A DNA stretch of 64,000 nucleotides from Arion vulgaris (lineage: Eukaryota > Mollusca > Gastropoda > Stylommatophora > Arionidae), in contig CM036775.1 of assembly GCA_020796225.1 (NCBI GenBank), positions 11,273,171 through 11,337,170 on the forward strand, read 5' to 3'. The position numbers and the translations under genes are program-made. Below, one piece after another: positions 32,765-43,255 of this stretch. The notes below the pieces were generated by a model, which worked only from the letters and a program-made list of their open reading frames with translations, did not search any database and had not been told where the DNA came from. Each line of letters starts with the position of its first letter. The stretch's first letter is position 1.

Positions 32765-33330
32765 CATTGTCGTTACATTGCAGATGAAGACTCAAATATA
32801 TCGAGCCTGTGTAATTAGTTCTTTACTATATGGCTCACAAACATGGACAGCCTACTCAAGACACGAGAGGAGACTTAACATCTTTCACCTTCGATGTCTC
32901 CGCAAGATTATGAACATCAGGTGGTACGACAAGATAACCAACTCTGAAGTACTACAACGTGCAAATCTGCCTTCCATCATGGGCATGCTCAGCAGTAGAC
33001 GACTAAGATGGTTGGGACATGTGAGAAGAATGGAAACTTATCGCATACCAAAACAAATGTTGTTCTGTGAACTTTCGGAGGAAGAGGCACCAGGGCAGAC
33101 CACTGCTCAGATATAAAGATGTCTGCAAAACCTCAATGAAAAAATTTTCTATAGATCCCAGCACATGGGAGGGACTAGCTGATGACAGAGTTGTGTGGAA
33201 AGCCAAATTACGGAAGGGCGTAGAGTCTTTTGAGAAGAGACTTATGTACGAGCTGAAAAACAAGAGAGAAAAGCGAAAACTCAGAGTTGTCACAGTAAAA
33301 CACTTGCCTATTGACCGTCTGTAAAGATGA
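32765..33330 (+). mobile_element. LINE RT C-terminal region and tail
   Basis: TQIYRACVISSLLYGSQTWT, HERRLNIFHLRCLRKIMNI, RWYDKITNSEVLQRANLPS, RRLRWLGHVRRME, then after one frameshift the tail STWEGLADDRVVWKAKLRKG and KREKRKLR. Inserted between repeat copies upstream of CBD-1 exon 3. Related pieces at 10560-11010, 45180-45400 and 59950-60110. Confidence 0.78.
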
Positions 33331-33350
33331 AAAGGGCCATATACATACTT

Positions 33351-33554
33351 TCAGCCAAGGCAGCGGTAACACAGACTGCATCAAAGAAGTGTCGTGTGTT
33401 GGTAAAGATGTTTGAGTATGTTACTGTCTCAGTAAATAATGTCGTTACTTTCAGCCAAGGCAGCGGTAACACAGACTGTATCAAAGAAGTGTCGTGTGCT
33501 GGTAAAGATGTTTGAGTATGTTACTGTCTCAGTAAATAATGTTGTTACTTTCAG
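33351..33554 (+). repeat. Two upstream 100-bp repeat copies of CBD-1 exon 3 with its splice site
   Basis: TTTCAGCCAAGGCAGCGG recurs with its CCAAGG at 33355, 33455 and 33555, a period of exactly 100 bp. Copies 1 and 2 reproduce the acceptor and the first 19 codons of exon 3 (through KDV), then reach TGA followed by GTATGT, a usable donor (pseudo-exons 33355-33415 and 33455-33515, 61 bp each). Only copy 3 has the DDAMYADW continuation and the GTAAGT donor. A further partial copy of the intronic part lies near 32705-32745, separated by an inserted LINE fragment. Confidence 0.85.
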
Positions 33555-33630
33555 CCAAGGCAGCGGTAACACAGACTGTATCAAACAAGTGTCGTGTGTT
33601 GGTAAAGATGATGCGATGTACGCAGATTGG
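33555..33630 (+). CDS. CBD-1 exon 3: end of domain 1, start of domain 2
   Basis: This 76-bp exon runs between TTACTTTCAG and GG|GTAAGT, entering in phase 2 and leaving in phase 0. It encodes residues 83-108, giving C91 (last Cys of domain 1), C97 (first Cys of domain 2) and the KDDAMYADW segment that precedes the second Cys in CBM14 domains. Exon 3 of CBD-2 is also exactly 76 bp and reads PDAMYADT at the same place. Two upstream 100-bp repeats carry broken copies of this exon and its acceptor (listed separately). This copy is chosen as functional because only it continues in frame to the conserved donor. Confidence 0.82.
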
Positions 33631-33654
33631 GTAAGTATAGGTCTGGAGATAGTA

Positions 33655-34300
33655 TTACGATCATCATCATCATCAAGTAGCGTGTCCTGAGCAGAACGTT
33701 GCAACCACAATAGTCCTCATGAATTTCTCTCTCTCATAGGCAAAATGTCCTGCCTCTGCAGCCGTCATGTTCAAACCATCAGTTACATCCTGAATCCATC
33801 TTCTCCGTGGTCTTCCTCTTCTTCTCTTTGCTGGTATGCCTCCTTCCATGATGGTCTTCTCCAGCCATTTGTGTCTTTTTATATGTCCAAAATATCTCAA
33901 TTTTCTCTTTCGTATTTGTAGCATCAGCCAGTTTTCTTTGATTTTGAGTTCTTTCTGGATGGATCTATTTGTTCTCGTCTCTGTCCAATATATACGGAGG
34001 ACTCTTCTATAACACTTATATTCAAATACACATATATGTTTTTCCACTGCTTTATTAAATGTCCATGCTTCACACACATATGTTGCCACTGGGAATATGC
34101 ATGCTCTTAGTATTCTAATCTTTGTTTTCTTATCAGTTCCGTTCCATACTGTTTTTAGTTGTTTAATTTTTGTAAAGCCATGTTTATTCGTGAGAATACC
34201 TACCATAATTAGACAATGCTTTACAGCGTTGAGTTTTACTTTTACTGTACTTACCATCTCTTCCTGTTCGTCCTTCTTGTACAAATCTTTTCTCTCATTC
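33655..34300 (-). mobile_element. RTE/BovB-like LINE 3' end, open over about 200 codons
   Basis: In reverse: RILRACIFPVATYVCEAWTF, YKCYRRVLRIYWTETRTNRS, RKRKLRYFGHIKRHKWLEKT, then AKRRRGRPRRRWIQDVTDGL, ending in (TGA)n. The 3' terminus lies 25 bp after the CBD-1 exon 3 donor. Confidence 0.8.
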
Positions 34301-34531
34301 TCTTTTTATAAAAGTACATAGTTCTTTCTCGCAAAGATAAACAGCATGTTGTTACTATTCCTACCTTCCTTCATCTTGCTGAACTAGTTCTTAATCTTGA
34401 CTTGATTTCATTGGTGACATTGTCCAACATATTTATGGTAGTCACGGACATTAAGTATGTCGCAGATAAATTAGAGCAAGAAAAAAAAACATGTTGGTAT
34501 AAAAACAAATTGTTTTCCATGTAATCTTCTA

Positions 34532-35163
34532 TAGTTCGTTCCAAAATTCGTGATCACACTAAGGTTTAATTTGTACGAAATCTATCTGATGGATACAAGT
34601 AATTTTTGCATGCAGTCTTATATACCTCACGACGTTACAAATCCATGTTTAACTAATTGGTAGGTAGCTTAGTTGATGCAAAAACGTTTTTTGTTATATA
34701 ATTTTGCATAAGAACAACAAAATGATAATCAAAGTTTAGAACTTACAGTAATACACAAAATGGTGGCGAATGATTGCAAAGGCGTATCCCTATTACATAT
34801 TATAAAAGGTCACATAGTGAACAAATGATACCTTCCACTTCTATAAATGAAAGTAAATGTTGCGTACATACGCCAATGACAGTCGGTAGGAAACATTGTG
34901 AACTGATTAATTCCACGGGATTCCGATTTTGACGTGCACTGAATTGCATCTGGACACGGAAATGCTTATTTATAGACAAACTTGACAATCGTACTGTAAA
35001 ATTTCGACAAGTATACCAGATCAACATCGTGGTAAATTTAGTAATAACATATAATACAAATTTTACAGAACTAAATGACTTTTCGAACGTCGTCACTGTT
35101 AATTGTAAACGAAGATATTTATATCGGTCGGTAAAGATGATCACGAATTTTGGAACGAACTAT
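34532..35163. mobile_element. Non-autonomous DNA transposon with 25-bp inverted ends (mariner-like)
   Basis: TAGTTCGTTCCAAAATTCGT followed by GATCA at the left is matched by its reverse complement at 35137-35163, flanked by TA. About 630 bp, AT-rich, with no transposase recognised. A 114-codon minus-strand frame inside (35144-34800) shows no family I recognise. Confidence 0.7.
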
Positions 35164-35389
35164 ACCTAAAGCTATGTTTAACTGTTCAATGTTTATCTTG
35201 AAAACCAGGTTTGGAATGTCTACGATATTCTTTTCCAATCCATGTATTCTAGATACAGCGTAGCTATGATGACGATAACACTGATATGTATGTGGCGGAT
35301 TGGTCCTGTTTCATTATTCCTTCTTGTCAACTTCAAATTTGTGATTCAGTTCACGTTTAACATTTCCACTTTTTGTCAAAACTACAAGA

Positions 35390-35905
35390 TCAGGAAATAT
35401 TAATTTCCTCTTGTGTCAAACATACAATACACAATCTAGATGTAATTCAGTGAGTCCTACAACTCACATACATAATCTAGATGTAATTAAATGTGTCCTA
35501 AACATCCTACACATTCTAGATGTAATAAATGCATCCTAAAACATACCTACACAATCTAGATGTAATCAATGTATCCTACAACCTACCTACACAATCTAGA
35601 TGTAATTCAATGTGTCCTACAAACCTACCTACACATTCTAGATGTAATGAAATGTATCCTACAACATACCTACACAATCTAGATGTAATTCAATGTGTCC
35701 TACAACCTACCTACACATTCTAGATGTAATTCAATGTGTCCTACAACATACCTACATAATCTAGATGTAATGAAATGTATCCTACAACATACCTACACAA
35801 TCTAGATGTAATGCAATGTGTCCTACAACCTACCTACACATTCTAGATGTAATTCAATGTGTCCTACAACATACCTACATAATCTAGATGTAATGAAATG
35901 TATCC
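35390..35905. repeat. Minisatellite, about 41-bp unit, abutting CBD-1 exon 4 acceptor
   Basis: The unit acctacctacacaatctaga, tgtaattcaatgtgtcctac alternates with a variant (acataccta..., tgaaatgtatcct), 12 or so copies. The last unit's atgtatcct provides the bases immediately before CAG at 35907-35909. Confidence 0.88.
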
Positions 35906-35909
35906 TCAG

Positions 35910-35979
35910 GAACACGGTTGTCAAACCTACGTCTCATGTCTAGGAGGATCTAACATAGGTCGACAATACTGCTCTGCCA
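35910..35979 (+). CDS. CBD-1 exon 4: core of second chitin-binding domain
   Basis: This 70-bp exon runs from acceptor TATCCTCAG to donor CCA|GTAAGT (phase 0 in, phase 1 out). It encodes residues 109-131 with C112, C118 and C129. The GCQTYVSC core contains the Tyr between the second and third Cys that is typical of chitin-binding type-2 domains. CBD-2 exon 4 is also exactly 70 bp with the same phases (NCKSYYRC core). A minisatellite of about 41 bp runs directly into the acceptor. Confidence 0.85.
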
Positions 35980-36044
35980 GTAAGTAGACATGACGATATT
36001 CTGTTATTGTTTATACTGCTACACTATTCTTAGACTAGTAGCCG

Positions 36045-36302
36045 TCCATGTAGTGCCGGGACCCGCAAGGGAGCAAAGAATAGTACCACTGCAACCTACA
36101 ATGCATGTCATAAGAGGCGACTGATGTAGGCCCTAGGATGCTACCCTAGTAAATAAAAAGCAGCGCAGAAATCGGATGTGCTGGCCTACTTTGGGGCGCA
36201 TAACTGGCACAAAGTGCAATCGCTCTTAGGCTCAGATCACATACAAATCACACAGAGTGGTTGACAAGTGGTCGATGCGGAGCATTCCAAGAAGAAGAAG
36301 AA
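36045..36302 (+). mobile_element. SINE-B copy
   Basis: gtagtgccgggacccgcaag head, gcatgtcataagaggcgact, ctaccctagtaaataaaaag, agcattccaagaagaagaag tail. In CBD-1 intron 4. Confidence 0.7.
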
Positions 36303-36379
36303 CAGCCTAGTAGAACTTGACCAAGGCGAAATCCAAACAGTTGAGCCCGTCACAGACGGATTTCAAAGTTTACTTTTCT

Positions 36380-36740
36380 AATGGGCTCTTTTTATCACTT
36401 TTGGTGTCGTGATGGAGAAGGAATGTTTACGCAGAATGCTGGGTGTAACAAGAAGAGACCGGTTGGGAAATGAAGACATCAGGAAACAAGTGGGTACAAC
36501 ATCAGTACTAGACTTCATCAAGAAACAACAAATTAAATGGTTCGGCCACGTAAGCAGATTACCATCAGACAGTGCACATCAAAGAGCAATGCTGCTCCGA
36601 TACAATGGGTACAAAGCAAAAGGCCGGCCACGCAAAAAATAGACCTCAGAGATAACAGAGGCGACGAAAGAGACAATTTACAAAGCGCATACTAGGGCCC
36701 GTTTTAGAAGTCTCTTCCTGACCTGACGCTGTGAGGCAAA
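36380..36740 (+). mobile_element. LINE 3' coding fragment
   Basis: CLRRMLGVTRRDRLGNEDIR, FIKKQQIKWFGHVSRLPSDS and KAKGRPRKK; same type as 3008, 39362 and 60415. Confidence 0.68.
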
Positions 36741-37017
36741 CAGGATTCGAGAAAGAAAGAAAGATGGAGAAGCGTCTGACCGAAGGGATTAAAGCGTGGG
36801 CTCCCATTCAGGAAACCAGGGTTCAATCCTCGATAAGGTCAAGGAGTTTTATTCTGTCGGGGGCATAAATAAATAAAATCATAACCTGTACAGTTTCGCT
36901 ATGCCTGCACTAGACATGCGGCCATTAAATTCTTCAGGCTTATGTCCCTTTGTCCTACACCGCACTAAAAAGCGGTAACACAAGACAGTAAAGACTGTTT
37001 TTTGATGCCATGATCCT

Positions 37018-37450
37018 CTTTAGCCTGTTACGCCCTTGGCGTTTAGGGCAGCAACAAACGTACACCATTCTTCCCTGTTCATGGCCTTCCTCTGTATTGT
37101 GTTCCAGCTATGATTCATTTCCTTCAGCTCTTGCTCTATCGTTCTCCTCCAGGTCGTCTTGGGTCTTCCACGCTTTCGCCTACCCTCTGGAGTCCATCTC
37201 AGTGCAGTTTTCGTGTCGGAGCCAGTCTCCATGCGCATCACATGTCCAATAGATGCCATGATGGATGCTATGAAATACAACCAACCACCAATAACAGCAT
37301 ACAATAAAAAGAAATCGGGTACTAAAGCTAAGGGAAGACCAAGAAAAAGATGGATAGACAATATCAAGACCACACTACATAAACACGGATACAACACAAC
37401 AAGGGCGACTCATCTGGTCTTAGAACGCAAATTAAAACTCCCATCCCTAC
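37018..37450. mobile_element. Two LINE tails in opposite orientation
   Basis: 37018-37250 (minus) reads GHVMRMETGSDTKTALRWTP and RRKRGRPKTTWRRTIEQEL. 37256-37445 (plus) reads MKYNQPPITAYNKKKSGTKA, KGRPRKRWIDNIKTTL and ATHLVLERKL. Confidence 0.68.
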
Positions 37451-37454
37451 GCCT

Positions 37455-37665
37455 CATGGAATTTTTCCCGACCACGACGGCTTTCAGGTCGACCCAGCCT
37501 CAACTGGGTACCAGACATGCTCTGGGAAAGTAAAGGCGGCCGGCGTGATGCTGACCACGTCACCCATCGTGTGCCGACGGTCAATGAAAATACAGGCCTA
37601 ACACTGTATTGACCTATATACCACAAGGTATGAAAGGGTTCCTTTACTTTCTTTACTCATCCCTA
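37455..37665 (+). mobile_element. SINE-H copy, head missing
   Basis: Body matches 19070-19265: ggtcgacccagcctcaactg, ggcggccggcgtgatgc, tgaaagggttcctttactt. Confidence 0.7.
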
Positions 37666-37917
37666 CGCCTACCGGCAAGAGTAGACAGCCAACTACATCT
37701 TCCATCTGGGAATAGACAATAGATGGATAAAGAAACGTTACTTAGAAGTATGTTACACGCTTCAGAATTACTCAATAGTAACAATGATAGAGTCGAAACG
37801 AATTGTCTAGGAATTAGTTTGATTCCTTGTTATCTTAATGATGATATGGAAAGTTGCACATGTTGACAGTTGTCACATGAAAACGATAATTTATAAAACC
37901 AAATAGAAACAGATAAT

Positions 37918-38173
37918 CGCCCGAGAGGTTACCGGGGCCCAAATTTGAGGTGTAAAGAATAGAACCACTGTTACCTGCCACGCACATCGTAAGAGGTGAC
38001 TAAAGAGGTTTGGCTGAAATCGGATGCACATGTCCTAAACGTGTAGAAGTCTTAGTCTATGCGTTTAGGGGCCTACAAACCAATGTGCAACGTATACACG
38101 TTCTTGACAAAGATCAAACATATCACAAAGAGTGATTAAAATTGGTTGTAAAGAACGACCGCAAAGAAGAAGA
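37918..38173 (+). mobile_element. SINE-A copy with 13-bp target-site duplication
   Basis: AGAAACAGATAAT at 37905-37917 and 38174-38186; full-length with (GAA)n tail. Confidence 0.85.
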
Positions 38174-38373
38174 AGAAACAGATAATGCAAAAATGTACAC
38201 GATTAACGAAAACCCATGGGAGAGAGAGATAGAATATTGCGCAAAAGTGATGGAAAACTGAACAACTAGAGAGAATTATAAATGGTGAAAAGGGCTGGAA
38301 GGTTATATATGTAACACAAACCAAAGCTAGAAAATGTATGATAGTAAAGATGGAATAAAAATAGAAGAAACTA

Positions 38374-38653
38374 CAGGGTGTTCAAGATAAAAGCGGCCCA
38401 AGTAACAAATCAAACGTTGCATGTTACTTATTGCTGTTGTGTCTATTTACTATTTAAACCGGTTCTGTCTAGCTCGTCCTACGTCACATTTGTTCATCGC
38501 CCCTTCCCGCATTACAATTACACACCATTATACAACCTTGACCTATACTACGTCATAACTGAACCTTCTCATTTTCATAAACATATGCCAGATTAGCTCC
38601 TTGACGACGATGCCTCCTTAACGACAGAAACTGCTTTTATCTTAAACACCCTG
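38374..38653. mobile_element. TA-flanked MITE, ends CAGGGTGTTCAAGATAAAAG (mariner-like)
   Basis: Inverted ends: cagggtgttcaagataaaag and cttttatcttaaacaccctg, TA on each side (38372-38373, 38654-38655). Related copies at 42192-42454 and 60151-60408. Confidence 0.78.
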
Positions 38654-38811
38654 TATAATCTATTAAAAATGAAAATCTATTGTTAAAATAGAAAAAAAAA
38701 TTAAAGAGAACAAATTCATCAAAATAAAATAAATAACACTAGAGAGAAAGAGAATGAGATGATGGAAAAGAATGCGATGTAGAAGAAAATAGAGGATGTA
38801 GAGAATGAGTG

Positions 38812-39065
38812 AGCGTCTTAGCTCAAGCGGTAGTGAGCTTGATCACGAACACAAGCATACCTGGTTCAAATCCCACGGTGGGCAAGTTAGGAAGCAAATT
38901 TGTTTCCGTGGGATTTGTACCAAAAGGTGAAAATAGACCTCACCGTTCAGAAAGCAATGGCAAACCACTGAACGTATAAGTGGTGCCTAGAAAATCAACG
39001 ACTCCTTTACTGTGGTTGATGGCTGCTGCGTCCTTTAGGATATGCCACGATTTTCATTTCAGAGA
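38812..39065 (+). mobile_element. SINE-S2 copy, clear tRNA-derived head
   Basis: A box tagctcaagcggt (38819-38831) and B box ggttcaaatccc (38863-38874) match the pol III consensus. The body contains ttcagaaagcaatggcaaac, gcctagaaaatcaacgactc and ctttaggatatgccacg. The 3' LINE-like tail seen at 30778 is absent here. Confidence 0.8.
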
Positions 39066-39354
39066 ATGATGTGTAAAATAAGTTACAGGAGATGCTGTGA
39101 TCTACCTACACAACCACTTTCATGAAATAAAATGTCTGTAATAGATCAAATGAAACAAATATTTATTGCTGCTTTCAATTAAATCAATTTTAAACAATAA
39201 ATGAAAGTAAAATGTAATGTACATTACAGATCAATCAACATAAATGTCTGAACAATATAATAGACAGACGATAAAAAAGTATTTTCCTACCAACACTTTG
39301 TTACCAGTGCCAGACTTGGTCTCTTACAGCAACACACCACAGAAAGCTCACCAC

Positions 39355-39745
39355 ATGTGAAATGAAATGTTTGTGGAAGGCAGTGGGGGTCACCAGGAAA
39401 GATAGACTACGAAATGAGGACACCAGAAGCAGAGTGGACATAACTTCATACACCGAATACATTGAAAGACAACAAATGCAGTGGTTTGGACATTTAATGA
39501 GAATGGGATACAACCAACCACCATTAACAACGAACAATAAAAATAGATCAGGTACTAGTGCCAGGGGAAGGCCAAAAAAAAATGGAGAGACAATATCAAG
39601 TCCACACTAAATAAACACGGATATAACACAACAAGGGCGACTCATCTGGCCCTGGAACACACATTAATGATCCCATCCCTACGTTTAACGACAAGAGTGG
39701 AAAACCAATTCAAACATCCACCTGGGTAAAGACAATAGACAATAG
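39355..39745 (+). mobile_element. LINE 3' coding fragment
   Basis: MKCLWKAVGVTRKDRLRNED, IERQQMQWFGHLMRMGYNQP, SGTSARGRPKKN, then THLALEHTLMIPSLRL. Tail type of 37256-37445 joined to that of 36409. Confidence 0.68.
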
Positions 39746-39747
39746 AT

Positions 39748-39870
39748 CAGTGGTTCTCAACTTTCCTAATTCCACGACCCTTTAATACTGTCCGTCATAG
39801 TGTGGTGACCCTCAATCATAAAATTATTTTCGTTGCTACTTCATAACTGCAATTTTGTCTTTACTCGTGT
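39748..39870 (+). mobile_element. hAT-like end fragment
   Basis: cagtggttctcaactttcct and ccacgaccctttaatac are a common hAT non-autonomous terminus. A related fragment lies near 18918 and a full element at 55703-56074. Confidence 0.45.
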
Positions 39871-39939
39871 ATGAATCGTATCGTAAATATCTGATATGCA
39901 GGGTGCATTCATTGTTACAAATTGAACAATATATTTTTT

Positions 39940-40145
39940 TTCTCCGATCCAGTACCACTGAGGCCGAGCTCTTCAACCTCGGCTCCCGCACTATGAATCG
40001 TAATTAATTCTGATATCAGGTGCCATTCATCGTAAATTGAACTAGTGGTTTTTCTGCCATCCCGCCGGATTCAGCCTCACACCAGCAGGATATCACCCTT
40101 CTGTCCAACAAGTCGTTACGAACACGCTGGGCAGACGGGCATTGA
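39940..40145 (-). mobile_element. SINE-G copy, diverged
   Basis: Reverse SINE-G: tctccgatccagtaccactg, then gcccgtctgcccagcgtgtt at the head. About 20% divergent by eye. Confidence 0.65.
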
Positions 40146-40587
40146 ACATAATTAAAGCATAATGATTAATCACAAACGCCGGGTACTCGTATGTGGGCGT
40201 ATCTCCATTTGGGCAGACCCGTCTGAAGACATATAGAGGAGCGGTGTCTCGGTTCCTAAGACCATCGAAAATATGTTTCATGTCTATGATTTGGGTGTTG
40301 ACGGATCGGACTCTTTTTTTTCGATCGAGCGACTTTCGCTCTTGCTCGGTGCATGACATCGTAATCGGTTCTGCACGCACCTAAACGGGAATCTGGTTTC
40401 TGCATACGGAATTGCCTCACGAGGATGTCGTAGCAAGCCACATCCGGCATGTTAGACCGTATAGACAATATAATACAAGTTTTGAAACACGCACATTTTA
40501 GCATATACACAATATATTCATTGGTATGCGCTACAGACTAAGATGCCAACAGAGAAACTCAATATGAACTATTGATTTTTATAATCA

Positions 40588-40995
40588 AGTGTTTGCCCGC
40601 CTGCCCAGCGTGTTCGTAGCGTGTTGGACTTCGGGTGACTAGTCCTCTGTGTGTGCGGGTTCAATTCCGCGGACTGGCAGAAAAGCCACAAATTTCCCAG
40701 ATTCACGGTGTTCGTGGCACCGAACTGAAGGGTTACGATGTCCATGGCACCGAGCCGAAGAGCTGAAAGCTCAAGTGCTTCTGGATCGGAAAAAGCCCGT
40801 CTGCCCAGCGTGTTCGTAGCGCGTTGGACTACGGTGACTATCCCTCTGTGTGTGCGGGTTCAATTCCGCGGGATGGCAGAAAAGCCACAGATTCCCAGAT
40901 TCACGGTGCTCGTCGCACCGAACCGAAGGGTTATGATGTCCATGGCACCGAGCCGAAGAGCTGAAAGCTCAAGTGCTTCTGGATCGGGAAAAAAA
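40588..40995 (+). mobile_element. Two SINE-G copies in tandem
   Basis: Head gcccgcctgcccagcgtgtt at 40594 and gcccgtctgcccagcgtgtt at 40796. The first ends ggatcggaaaaa and the second starts immediately. Each has gggttcaattccgcgg (B box). Confidence 0.8.
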
Positions 40996-41389
40996 TAAAA
41001 AAATCAAATGTTTAGCGAAACTTGAGCGTGTGTCTCATGATGGTGCCCTATGCTCGTTTGGCACACAGAGTGTGTCCGTCGTGCTCTTACGTTAAGATAT
41101 TTCTACTTACGCTTCAATAAATAAACAGTGTACACGTATTAGTGGCTTCTGAACAACAACAACAAAATTACTATACACAAGATTCGCACCACAAATTCGT
41201 ATTTCTGACAGAACCCATTGCCTGGCCATACAATAGGAGCGTTTTAAGTACACAACCAGTTAGCTCTCCAAGAAAAGAGCTTTACTAAGGACTACCTTTC
41301 ATAAACGCGATGCTATTGGACACAGAATTGAAAGATCAACAGAAAGTTTGTATGTGTATCATCAGAAGAGGCTAAGAGTTCGCTTTGCA

Positions 41390-42065
41390 GAATATGTTCC
41401 AACTACAAAGCAGAACTTAACCCTTCTGATGGCAGCACAGTACATGAATAAGCTGCAATGACCTGCAGGAAAGATGGATTTCTTACAGACTCACTGTCAG
41501 CCTATACAAGCCCTGGAGGCTAAATCCTGATACACAGTACAAAACCTAAAAGAGAAATTGCTCAGCTTTCAGAAAAGGCAGAAATTCTCTTGCAGTGGAT
41601 TCCATCTCACTGTGTCATTGCAGGTAATGAGAGTGCCGATGTCTTAGACAGTGCCAAAGAGCAAATTACTAACCCTTGTCTTTTCAAGTCAAAACCTCAT
41701 ACAGAAATTCGCAGTAGACTGGAAGACAAACACTGGATATGATTATGGAAAAGACTCTCAAAGACCTAAGCAGAACAGACCAGGTCATTATATTTCGACT
41801 ACGCACCGACACTGCAGACTCAACAAATGCTTATATAGACTAGGAATAAGTCAAACAGCTCTCTGCCAGTGTCAGCAGGCGGAACAGACACCAGCGCATA
41901 TCCTGCATGCAAGACTGTCCTCTCCTGTGTGAGCTGAGAAGCAACATGTGGCCACACCCAGTCGACCTGAAAACTAAGCTTGACTTACCTGACAGACCTG
42001 AAGCTGACTGCCCAGTTTGTGGTCTACAGTAAATTAAGCGCATGACCAGAGATCGATGATGAAGA
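41390..42065 (+). mobile_element. LINE RNase H end and Cys/His tail
   Basis: The uninterrupted counterpart of 12973-13890: FLTDSLSA, LQWIPSHC, SADVLDSAKEQIT, WKTNTGYDYGKD, LNKCLYRLGISQTALCQC; ends (GAA)n at 42060. Several frameshifts. Confidence 0.72.
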
Positions 42066-42191
42066 AGAAGAACACAGAATAATCAGGTCAAATTCGATCT
42101 TACAGTATTTGCACAAATATATACGATAAGCTTATTGTGCTTGTATATTTGCGACGAAACAACAGCATATATACACACAAGTGTACACATA

Positions 42192-42454
42192 CAGGGTGTT
42201 CAACTTAAAAGCAGCCCGTGAATGGAGCTAATCTGGCATATATGTATGGAAATGGGAAGGTCCAGTTAGGACGTAGTATAGGTCAAGTTTATGTGACGGC
42301 GTGTAATTGTAGTGCGGAAAGGGGAGATGAACAAATGTGACGTAGGACGAGCTATAATAGTCAGAACCGGTTTAAATAGTAAATAAACACAACTCAATGT
42401 GTACCTGGCAACTTTCGAATTGTCAATGGGGCTGAACGTATCTTGAACACCCTG
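42192..42454. mobile_element. TA-flanked MITE, second copy
   Basis: Begins cagggtgttcaacttaaaag, ends cttgaacaccctg, TA at 42190-42191 and 42455-42456. The interior shares gtgacgtaggacgagct and tttaaatagtaaata with the other copies. Confidence 0.78.
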
Positions 42455-42689
42455 TATAACATACATGCACACATTATTTATAGTAGCTACAGTATCACAG
42501 TCTGAACCCAGTATATTTCAAGTCTCTACTCCCGCTTGTTAACTCAAATCCCACACAAATGATCACAAAGAATGGTTTATAAAGTGTTTGTGCTGAGATG
42601 AGAACAGAAGAACAAGATGTACTTATTACTGCGTTTAATGCTAACTACTGTGCCAGATTTTCTTACTGTATCATCATTATTATCAGGTG

Positions 42690-43255
42690 CCATGCCGACT
42701 AGCGTAGTCGATCATGGATCTCCACAAATCTCTTTCTTTGGTGTTTGCTATCATATCAGATGTTGACGCTCTACCGTGCCATGAAGTTAGACTATTCAAA
42801 ATTTTCTCTCTCTGTTTTCCCCTGTCTCTGTCTCGTCTACCCTCGATTTTACCTGTTGTCCCATTGTGTTCTAAACCTCCCCTCCTCATCACATGCCCGA
42901 AAAATGATGACTGCTTCTTTCTTATATTGATGATAATATTTCTCTGTGACTTGACCTCATTAAACACCTCCACATCATTTTAGCAGTCCATGGGATTCTT
43001 ATCATTCTTCTGTAAAACCAGATCTCTGTGGCCCTCAGAGATTTTTCGATCTGTTTGTTTATTGTCCATGACTCGCATCCGTATGTCAGTATTGGTTATA
43101 TTTAGCACTGAATAACTCGCATTCTGGTCTCAATTGACAAGGACTTGTTGCATATAATGCTTCTCATTTTCTGGAACAATGTTTTCATTTCCCCTATGTT
43201 CTTTATTTCTGATCGGCATCTGCCATTTGATGTTACCAGGACTCTGAGGTATTTA
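42690..43255 (-). mobile_element. LINE 3' region; source type of the 58-bp satellite
   Basis: In reverse, near the 3' end: RKKQSSFFGHVMRRGGLEHN, GKIEGRRDRDRGKQREKILN, SLTSWHGRASTSDMI and ERDLWRSMIDYASRHGT, followed by (ATGATA)-type sequence. Upstream (43250-42990) is damaged RT tail. Confidence 0.72.

Noticed and set aside
34800..35144. 114-codon minus-strand ORF
   Set aside because: It lies wholly inside the 25-bp inverted-repeat element, shows no recognised domain and has no splice or promoter context; kept only as a note under that element.
38815..38890. Genuine tRNA gene
   Set aside because: A and B boxes are present but the sequence does not close into an acceptor stem, and it continues into a SINE body found elsewhere.
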